From assembly GCA_021793635.1 (NCBI GenBank), contig JAJYSI010000174.1, positions 1 to 7,086 on the forward strand: a DNA stretch of 7,086 nt, given 5' to 3'. Positions 1 to 4,866 of this stretch are shown in pieces. The notes under the pieces are model-generated. The model worked only from the letters and a program-made list of their open reading frames with translations, ran no database searches and was not told where the DNA came from. Position 1 is the stretch's first letter, and each line of letters begins with the position of its first letter. The translations under genes were made by a program, and so were the position numbers. The DNA comes from Bacteroidota bacterium. GTDB lineage: Bacteria; Bacteroidota; Ignavibacteria; Ignavibacteriales; Ignavibacteriaceae.

Positions 1-420
1 TTCCGATCTTCATCAAATTTAGATTTGAATATTTACGGAAATCAGGATTGGCTTCTTGCAAAAGGCTTTGAATCTTTCTCAGCCTTAAGCGATAAGCTCA
101 TTTTTGCTTCAGATTATTTTTTAGATTATACCGACTCAACCTTCCGGCAGTTTAGTAAGAGGTTTGTAGACCAAACCGGCTTAGACGTGAGCAGGAATGT
201 ACTTTACGGTTATGATATCTCAAAATATATTTTAAGCTTTTTGGCAGAACAAAATATCAGTAGAAATAGTCTAAAAGCTAAACTTGAATCGGGAATTATT
301 TTTAGAGGATTCCACAATAATATTTATTTTGATAGCGAGCGAATAAATAAATTCCTAAATATTATTCGCTATAAAAACGGTAAATTTGAATTGATAGATA
401 AATTTAAAATGGGTAAATAG
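1..420 (+). CDS. C-terminal fragment of a periplasmic ligand-binding-fold protein (ABC substrate-binding / Peripla_BP_6 type)
   Basis: The reading frame is open from the first base to the TAG at 418-420, giving 139 codons with no N-terminus, so the gene is cut by the window edge. The visible part resembles the last third of type I periplasmic binding proteins, such as branched-chain amino-acid or LpoA-like receptors. The features are an IYGNQDW strand near the start, a segment ending in YGYDISKYIL (the usual 'GYD' helix after the second-lobe crossover), and a closing FRGFHNNIYFDSERIN / IRYKNGKFELID pattern. That last pattern is like the 'G..G.i.Fd..G.....y.i.~~~~G.f..v' ending of the family. 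The ligand cannot be told from this fragment. Codons 1-3 (TTC CGA TCT) may be sequencing-adapter residue rather than genome. The stop lies 15 bp before the proposed radC start, so the two genes are probably co-transcribed. The family call is by pattern only and the fold is moderately secure. Confidence 0.65.
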   Translation, partial: FRSSSNLDLNIYGNQDWLLAKGFESFSALSDKLIFASDYFLDYTDSTFRQFSKRFVDQTGLDVSRNVLYGYDISKYILSFLAEQNISRNSLKAKLESGIIFRGFHNNIYFDSERINKFLNIIRYKNGKFELIDKFKMGK

Positions 421-432
421 AAGGAAGAAGGA
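421..432 (+). promoter_or_regulatory. Purine-rich Shine-Dalgarno stretch ahead of radC
   Basis: AAGGAAGAAGGA lies directly after the TAG of the upstream gene and contains two AAGGA cores (421-425 and 428-432). The first core is 10 nt and the second 3 nt from the ATT at 436. No ATG, GTG or TTG lies in the radC frame within reach, so this site is the main argument that translation starts at about 436 rather than at the internal TTG 508. Confidence 0.5.
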
Positions 433-435
433 TAT

Positions 436-1116
436 ATTTTTACAGTTAAAGAACTTCCGGTTGATGATCGCCCGCGTGAAAAATTAGTTTTTCGCGGTGC
501 ACAAAACTTGACTGATGCCGAGCTTCTTGCAATATTATTGCGGACAGGAAAAGTAGGTAAATCTGTTCTGACTCTTGCCCAGGAACTTCTAAATCGGAAT
601 GGAAGTCTTGCTATGCTTGCATCGAAATCTATTTCAAATTTAACGAGTATTGCCGGAATCGGCAAGGACAAAGCAGCCACGCTTCAAGCGGCATTTGAAA
701 TTAGCAGACGTATACAATCACAATCTAAATGGTTTTCCGAAAATAAAATAACCTCGCCTAAAGAAGTAGCGGATGTTTTTATTCCGTTGCTTATTGATGA
801 CTTAAAAGAAAAATTTATTGTTGTCTGTTTGAATTCGGCAAACAAAATTATCAGGTACGAAGTTATTTCGGTGGGTAATCTAAACTCCAGCATTGTTCAT
901 CCAAGAGAAATCTTTAAGGTCGCAATTGAAAATAATTCGGCAAGTATAATATTAATTCACAATCATCCAAGCGGTAACCCCGAGCCGAGTAACGAAGATA
1001 TTCAGATAACAAAAAAAATAGTTGAATCGGGAAAGATTTTGGATATCCCTGTATTTGATCACATAATTATTGCCGGAACTAGCCATTCAAGCTTTGTCGA
1101 AAAACACCTATTGTAA
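436..1116 (+). CDS. radC: RadC family JAB/MPN-domain protein, apparently starting at an ATT codon
   Basis: From ATT 436 the protein would be 226 aa, the normal RadC length. It opens with KELP.DDRPREKL (residues 5-17), the hallmark RadC N-terminus, followed by NLTDAELLAILLRTG. A helix-hairpin-helix segment with GIGKDKA lies at about 74-80. The C-terminal JAB metalloprotease-like domain carries E158 in HPRE and the zinc motif H175-N-H177-P-S-G followed by D188, so the metal ligands are all present. RadC proteins are widespread. Despite the name, a role in DNA repair is not established, and family members are often linked to competence or mobile DNA. The only conventional start in frame is TTG 508, which would delete the conserved DRPREKL block, so it is rejected. 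The frame also continues upstream through TAG 418-420 into the preceding gene. A non-canonical AUU start, amber read-through from ATG 409, or a base error at 438 (ATG read as ATT) would each explain this. Identity is secure; the start is not. Confidence 0.92.
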   Translation: MFTVKELPVDDRPREKLVFRGAQNLTDAELLAILLRTGKVGKSVLTLAQELLNRNGSLAMLASKSISNLTSIAGIGKDKAATLQAAFEISRRIQSQSKWFSENKITSPKEVADVFIPLLIDDLKEKFIVVCLNSANKIIRYEVISVGNLNSSIVHPREIFKVAIENNSASIILIHNHPSGNPEPSNEDIQITKKIVESGKILDIPVFDHIIIAGTSHSSFVEKHLL

Positions 1117-1295
1117 CCTAACGCAAAATTAATATGGAAAATATGGAATATAATTGTCAATATGTTTAATTTAAAAAAGAAATTATTTTAAAATTGATGT
1201 AATTTTCTAAAATTTTTAGCATATTTGAAGTAGACCTTGGTACAAATAGATAAATTAAACAACTTTCTAAACTAATAATCATTGGAGGTTATAAT
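1117..1295 (+). promoter_or_regulatory. AT-rich leader/promoter region of the lipoprotein-LysM operon
   Basis: This is 179 bp of non-coding DNA between radC and the lipoprotein gene. It holds a perfect tandem 9-mer, AATATGGAA, at 1131-1139 and 1140-1148. A perfect TATAAT follows at once at 1149-1154 but has no recognisable -35 at 17 bp. A second candidate promoter is TTGATG (1194-1199), 17 bp, TAGCAT (1217-1222), with four matches in six for each box. No convincing Bacteroidetes-type TAnnTTTG box and no terminator hairpin after radC were found. A GGAGG ribosome binding site (1284-1288) lies 7 nt before the ATG. That a promoter lies here is likely; which box is used is a guess. Confidence 0.35.
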
Positions 1296-1577
1296 ATGAA
1301 AATAGCAAAGGTTCTAAGAAACACTGCTATTATAGCTGCTTTTGGAATAACAACGGCAGTTTTAAGCGGATGCGGAGGCGTTAGCGAAGCTGAAATGGCT
1401 CAGCTAAACAACCTGCAAAGTGAAGTTAACTCATTACAATCACAGGCTAATTCCCTGAAGGACGAAAGAGCTAGCTTGGAAAAAGAAATCGCGGCGAAGA
1501 ACGATAAACTCGCGCAGTGCAATAAGGAAAAAGAAGAGACTAAGGCAAACTTAGAAAAAATGTCTTCTAATAAATAA
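1296..1577 (+). CDS. Small Lpp-like coiled-coil lipoprotein
   Basis: The product is 93 aa and begins at an ATG 7 nt after GGAGG. A short basic N-region (K2, K5, R8) and a hydrophobic stretch lead to the lipobox LSGC, with lipidation predicted at C26. Glycine follows at +2 rather than aspartate, and there is no charged export-type signal, so the location is the outer or inner membrane of the periplasm, undetermined. The 68-residue mature part is almost entirely one coiled coil. Hydrophobic or core positions fall at 37, 40, 44, 47, 51, 54, 58, 61, 65, 68, 72, 75, 79, 82, 86 and 89, an unbroken 3-4 spacing. C75 falls on a core position and could form an inter-chain disulfide. The protein ends in lysine, as enterobacterial Lpp does, but true homology to Lpp cannot be claimed from such a repetitive sequence. 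It is the first gene of a pair with the LysM protein 31 bp downstream. Its function is unknown; a structural envelope role is inferred. Confidence 0.85.
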   Translation: MKIAKVLRNTAIIAAFGITTAVLSGCGGVSEAEMAQLNNLQSEVNSLQSQANSLKDERASLEKEIAAKNDKLAQCNKEKEETKANLEKMSSNK

Positions 1578-1608
1578 CCGAAAATTAAATTTAACCGGAG
1601 GAAACATT

Positions 1609-2298
1609 ATGAAATTAAGTAAAAGTTTTATTGGAATGCTTGCTCTCTTGTTTTTCTTATCGATTGCTACTTATGCGCAAGAAGAAAAGAAGATGACAAA
1701 AGACGAATGGCAAGCTGAAATAACCCGTCTTACAACCGAAAAACAAAGTCTTCAAACCGAAGATAGCACTTTAACGGCTGATATCGCTAACCTAAAAGAT
1801 CAATCTTCAAAAATTCAAGGCTACGATAATTGTATGGAAGAACTTTATCAAATGATTGGCGCTACAAAAGCAGACGTTGATAATTTTAGAAGCGCCGTAG
1901 CCGAATTAAATGGAAAAATTGAAAGACACGAAGGACCTAAAGCTGACAGGCAAAAAGATCTTGATGCTTTGAAAGCAAATAAAATTAGCGCTCTTCCTGA
2001 ATTTTATGATCAGGTTCACAATCAAATGCAAGCCTCCCTTGATGCTTGGGTTGAAGCTCCAAAAGAAATTACCTACACTGTTGTAAAAGGCGATTGCTTG
2101 TGGAATATCGCTAAGAAAAAAGATATTTATGATAATGCTTTTGCTTGGCCAAATATCTACAAAGCTAACCGCGATGAAATTAAAAACCCAAATTTGATTT
2201 TCCCGAAACAGAATTTCAAGATTCCTAAATTGACCCAGGAAGAAATGGATAAATACGAAAAAATTAAAACGAACTATAAACCGGCTCCGGCTAAATAA
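1609..2298 (+). CDS. Secreted coiled-coil protein with C-terminal LysM domain
   Basis: The product is 229 aa, with a strong GGAGGAAA site 7 nt before the ATG. Residues 1-23 form a Sec signal peptide (K2/K5, a hydrophobic core, cleavage likely after TYA with Q24 as the first mature residue). Residues about 30-83 show heptad spacing (W34, I38, L41, K45, L48, D52, L55, I59, L62), indicating a coiled coil. A second helical, charged region covers about 85-150. The LysM domain covers about 155-207: YTVVKGDCLWNIA, then a W180-PNIYKANRD helix, then IKNPNLIFPKQNFKIPK. LysM domains bind N-acetylglucosamine chains of peptidoglycan, so the protein is expected in the periplasm on the cell wall. Cysteines occur at 75 (coiled coil) and 163 (LysM, where Thr or Ser is common). 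The tail is lysine- and proline-rich. It is probably co-transcribed with the upstream lipoprotein and followed by a terminator. No catalytic domain is seen. Confidence 0.9.
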   Translation: MKLSKSFIGMLALLFFLSIATYAQEEKKMTKDEWQAEITRLTTEKQSLQTEDSTLTADIANLKDQSSKIQGYDNCMEELYQMIGATKADVDNFRSAVAELNGKIERHEGPKADRQKDLDALKANKISALPEFYDQVHNQMQASLDAWVEAPKEITYTVVKGDCLWNIAKKKDIYDNAFAWPNIYKANRDEIKNPNLIFPKQNFKIPKLTQEEMDKYEKIKTNYKPAPAK

Positions 2299-2333
2299 GG
2301 TCACTTAATTGTTCCTATCTTTTATTCGTTTTG

Positions 2334-2370
2334 AAAAGCCCTTGTTATCTTTTGATGATAAGGGCTTTTT
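2334..2370 (+). terminator. Rho-independent terminator after the LysM gene, immediately upstream of phoH
   Basis: The arm AAAAGCCCTT (2334-2343) pairs with AAGGGCTTTT (2360-2369), and an inner ATC/GAT pairing (2347-2349 with 2357-2359) closes a TTTTGAT loop, leaving a bulge of GTT. The 3' arm runs into TTTTT (2366-2370). It lies 35 bp after the LysM stop codon and ends 18 bp before the phoH ATG. Confidence 0.85.
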
Positions 2371-2388
2371 ATATTTATTGGTGAAACT

Positions 2389-3369
2389 ATGACTGCTGTT
2401 GAAAAAAAATTTACTTTAGAAAATGCCGATATGCTCTCTTTGCTGGGAATGAATGACAGTAACCTTAGATTGATAGAAGATAAATTTAATGCGTCAATTG
2501 TTGTGCGCGGCGAAAATTTCGTGGTCAAAGGCGTGCTCGAAGAAGTTGAAGTGGTTGAAAAAATTATTAAAGAAATGGTATATGTATTAAACACCAGCGG
2601 TACTCTTCGTCCCACCGATGTAGAAGCCATTCTTGATCTTACACTACACGGAAAAGAGATTATTAGCGAAAAGGAAATTGATTCTGTTGTACTTTATACT
2701 AAAAATGATGCGATAAAAGCGAAGACACCAGGACAATTAAATTATCTTCAAACTGCTATGAAAAATGATATCTGTTTTGCAATTGGCCCAGCTGGTACCG
2801 GCAAAACTTATTTAGCAGTTGCACTTGCTGTTTCTGCTTTGAAAAAAGGGAATATCAATAAAATTGTTTTAGCGCGTCCTGCAGTTGAAGCGGGCGAAAG
2901 CCTTGGATTTTTACCAGGCGATTTTAGAGAAAAGATTGACCCATATCTCCGTCCGTTATACGATGCGCTTGATGATATGATGCCATCTGAAAAATTAAAA
3001 GGTTATCTAGAAAAAGGTATTGTCGAAATTGTGCCTCTTGCATATATGCGCGGTAGAACTCTGAATAATGCTTTTGTAATTTTAGATGAAGCGCAAAACG
3101 CTACGGCAACTCAAATGAAAATGTTCCTTACCCGGCTTGGCGTAAACTCTAAAGCTATAATTACCGGCGATATTACTCAAATTGACCTACCGTCTAAATC
3201 TGTCAGCGGTTTGATCGAAGCAAAAGATATTCTTAATAATATTGAAGGTGTAGGATTTGTTTATTTTGATAAATCGGATGTTGTGAGACACAAGCTTGTA
3301 AAGGATATTATTAACGCCTATGAAAAATTCAAAAATGGGGATAATAAAGAAAGCTCTAAAGCTGAATAA
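2389..3369 (+). CDS. phoH: PhoH family ATPase (YbeZ-like)
   Basis: The product is 326 aa, typical of bacterial PhoH/YbeZ. The N-terminal ~100 residues form a small alpha/beta domain with a KH-like look (LLGMNDSNLRLIEDKF, then IVVRGENFVVKG), as usual in this family. The PhoH NTPase domain then shows Walker A GPAGTGKT (133-140), the family motif LARPAVEAGESLGFLPGD (161-178), DPYLRPLYDAL (184-194), Walker B FVILDEAQN (229-237) and the sensor region TGDITQIDLP (259-268). YbeZ-type PhoH proteins work with the rRNA-maturation endonuclease YbeY, and some relatives have RNA helicase activity. A ybeY gene often follows phoH in other genomes, but here the next gene is mazG on the opposite strand. The start is ATG 2389, with GGTGA 4 nt before it, a modest ribosome site. 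An intrinsic terminator lies just upstream, so the source of its transcript is unclear. All motifs are intact. Confidence 0.95.
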   Translation: MTAVEKKFTLENADMLSLLGMNDSNLRLIEDKFNASIVVRGENFVVKGVLEEVEVVEKIIKEMVYVLNTSGTLRPTDVEAILDLTLHGKEIISEKEIDSVVLYTKNDAIKAKTPGQLNYLQTAMKNDICFAIGPAGTGKTYLAVALAVSALKKGNINKIVLARPAVEAGESLGFLPGDFREKIDPYLRPLYDALDDMMPSEKLKGYLEKGIVEIVPLAYMRGRTLNNAFVILDEAQNATATQMKMFLTRLGVNSKAIITGDITQIDLPSKSVSGLIEAKDILNNIEGVGFVYFDKSDVVRHKLVKDIINAYEKFKNGDNKESSKAE

Positions 3370-3474
3370 ATAATTTTAAGATTTCAAATGGTGTAAATTT
3401 ATTTTTCCCAAAAATCTTTGTTCCCATTCAATATTTACATATCTCATCAAGAAATCTAATCCCGGAATCTTTAC

Positions 3475-4236
3475 TTAAATCCTTTTTTTACTTTCATTCC
3501 AATATTTGTCCATCTCCTTAAGATTTGATTCATGAATTTTTCTCCCACTTTCATTTACCTTATCTTCAATGTAATTAAACCGTCTTACAAATTTCTTAAT
3601 TGAATTCCGCAAAGCATATTCGGGGTTTATCCCTAAAAACCTGGAATAATTTACCATTGCAAAAAACACATCACCGACTTCATTCTCTAACTCTTCTCGT
3701 GTCTCCTCTTTTTCTGACTTATGCATCTCTCCAATTTCTTCAATTACCTTTTCCCAAACTTGCTCTTTCTTATTCCAATCAAAGCCAACTTTAGAAGCTT
3801 TCTCTTGAATTCTGTATGCTCTTTGCAATGCGGGAAGATTTTCCGGCACTCCCTCAAGAACAGAATTTCTTCCTTCGCTAAGTTTTATCGTTTCCCAATT
3901 TCGTTTAACATCTTCCGCACTCATGGCTTCAACATTTCCAAAAACATGAGGATGGCGTCGTATTAGCTTTGACTGTATAGAATCAATTACATCTTCAAGC
4001 TTAAACTTATTTTCTTCTTCCGCAATAACGGAATGAAAAATTACATGAAGGAGTAGGTCGCCTAATTCAATCTTCAACTCATCAAAATCTTTATTATCGA
4101 TTGACTCAACTACTTCATAAGCTTCTTCGATAGTTGCCGCTTTAATCGAATCATTTGTTTGTTCACGATCCCACGGGCATTCCACTCTTAGTCTTCTAAT
4201 AATGTTTACCAAATCACTAAATCTATTTTCATTCAT
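3475..4236 (-). CDS. mazG: Nucleoside triphosphate pyrophosphohydrolase MazG
   Basis: The product is 253 aa, close to the two-domain length of E. coli MazG (about 263). The N-terminus LRVECPWDREQTNDS (16-30) is characteristic of the full-length family. MazG domain 1 has the metal-binding pattern E37, E38, E41 ... E57, D60 (EEAYE, then ELGD). Between the domains is RRHPHVFG (93-100) followed by LEGVP and LPAL.RAYRIQEKASKVGFDW (135-154). Domain 2 repeats the motif with E166, E167, E170 ... E186, D189. Both acidic sites therefore look complete. In E. coli the second domain carries the activity. The enzyme hydrolyses NTPs and dNTPs to NMP and pyrophosphate and is linked to removal of abnormal nucleotides and to moderating (p)ppGpp. 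The start is fixed by AAGGA (complement of 4246-4250), 9 nt upstream of the ATG whose first base is 4236. A second ATG 4 nt further in is out of frame. The gene converges on phoH and diverges from the RidA-type gene. Confidence 0.96.
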   Translation of the reverse strand: MNENRFSDLVNIIRRLRVECPWDREQTNDSIKAATIEEAYEVVESIDNKDFDELKIELGDLLLHVIFHSVIAEEENKFKLEDVIDSIQSKLIRRHPHVFGNVEAMSAEDVKRNWETIKLSEGRNSVLEGVPENLPALQRAYRIQEKASKVGFDWNKKEQVWEKVIEEIGEMHKSEKEETREELENEVGDVFFAMVNYSRFLGINPEYALRNSIKKFVRRFNYIEDKVNESGRKIHESNLKEMDKYWNESKKRI

Positions 4237-4366
4237 TCGGTTAATTCCTTAAAATTGTATTGCTAAATTAATTCGCTATTGCCAGTCGGCATTCAGTTTG
4301 TGCGATTGAAGTCAAAACATAAGATAATAAAAATCTTAAACTTTAACATTGCCATTAAAAAGAAAA
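4237..4366. promoter_or_regulatory. Divergent intergenic region between mazG and the RidA-family gene
   Basis: These roughly 130 bp must hold the promoters of both divergent genes. On the plus strand a GATAAT (4323-4328) matches five of six bases of a -10 box, but the best -35-like element, TTGTGC (4298-4303), is 19 bp away. On the minus strand TACAAT (complement of about 4256-4261) resembles a -10 without a clear -35. A short hairpin, AAGAT/ATCTT (4321-4325 with 4333-4337), overlaps the plus-strand candidate. Neither promoter is firmly identified. Confidence 0.3.
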
Positions 4367-4370
4367 GGAG
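4366..4370 (+). promoter_or_regulatory. Ribosome binding site fixing the RidA-family start
   Basis: AGGAG lies 5 nt before ATG 4376. An in-frame TTG at 4349 would place this site inside the coding region and add nine residues that are not part of the family, so ATG 4376 is preferred. Confidence 0.8.
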
Positions 4371-4375
4371 TATAT

Positions 4376-4831
4376 ATGATAGAAAATAAAATTGAAGAAT
4401 TAGGATTAAAACTTCCCGACGCGCCCAAACCTTTGGCTGCATACATTCCTGCTTTGGTCGTGGATAAGCTTATCTTCACGTCGGGCCAGTTGCCATTGGA
4501 AAAAGGTATATTAAATTTTAAAGGAAAATTAGGAGCAGAAGTCAGTGATGAAGAAGGTCGTAAAGCTGCCGAAATTTGTGCGCTTAATTGTTTAAGCGTT
4601 ATAAAAAGCGTCATTGATGACCTTGACCGTATAGAACAGGTAGTAAAACTAACTGTATTTGTAAACAGCGCTGATGGTTTTATCGGACAACCTAAAATTG
4701 CTAACGGGGCATCAGAATTAATTGGTAAAATATTTGGCGAAAAGGGGAAGCATGTTAGAAGCGCCGTCGGCGTTAATGAGCTACCGTTAAATTCGCCTGT
4801 AGAGATTGAAATGATTGTAAGAGTAAAATAA
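4376..4831 (+). CDS. RidA family (YjgF/YER057c/UK114) protein, ~150-aa subfamily
   Basis: The product is 151 aa from ATG 4376. That is longer than canonical RidA (about 128 aa) and matches the YjgF-like subgroup with an N-terminal extension (residues 1-18, IEELGLKLPDAPKP). Family landmarks are LIFTSGQLPLEKG (32-44), a VVKLTVFVNSADGF helix-strand region (89-102), and HVRSAVGVNELPLNSPVEIEMI (126-147). R128 sits where the catalytic arginine of RidA (R105 in E. coli) is expected, and E145 matches the conserved late glutamate. Canonical RidA hydrolyses reactive enamines/imines such as 2-aminoacrylate made by PLP-dependent dehydratases, protecting other PLP enzymes. Whether this subgroup has the same substrates is not known from sequence. 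It is expected to be a cytosolic trimer with no signal peptide. It is divergent from mazG, and the S9 peptidase starts 35 bp after its stop with no terminator between, so an operon is likely. Confidence 0.93.
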   Translation: MIENKIEELGLKLPDAPKPLAAYIPALVVDKLIFTSGQLPLEKGILNFKGKLGAEVSDEEGRKAAEICALNCLSVIKSVIDDLDRIEQVVKLTVFVNSADGFIGQPKIANGASELIGKIFGEKGKHVRSAVGVNELPLNSPVEIEMIVRVK

Positions 4832-4866
4832 AATTTAATGATTCATTTTAACTTAGTGAGGTAGTT

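Noticed and set aside
508..1116. TTG 508 as the radC start (202 aa)
   Set aside because: It removes the conserved KELP.DDRPREKL block that is plainly encoded in frame at 448-486.
1906..2304. Minus-strand open frame opposite the LysM gene, and similar long frames opposite radC, phoH and the peptidase
   Set aside because: They lie inside well-supported genes on the other strand, have low-complexity Phe/Ser/Ile-rich translations typical of antisense AT-rich coding DNA, and lack ribosome sites.
3378..3418. Possible terminator between the convergent phoH and mazG genes (AAGATTT ... AAATCTT)
   Set aside because: Only seven A/T-rich pairs around a 27-nt loop, with no proper T-tract. This is likely by chance in such AT-rich DNA, so no terminator is claimed in 3370-3474.
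3600..3966. Plus-strand open frames inside mazG
   Set aside because: They are antisense shadows of a gene whose two catalytic motifs are intact, and neither resembles a known domain.
4349..4375. TTG 4349 as the start of the RidA-family gene
   Set aside because: The added residues would be encoded by the ribosome binding site itself. ATG 4376 has AGGAG at 5 nt and fits the family N-terminus.
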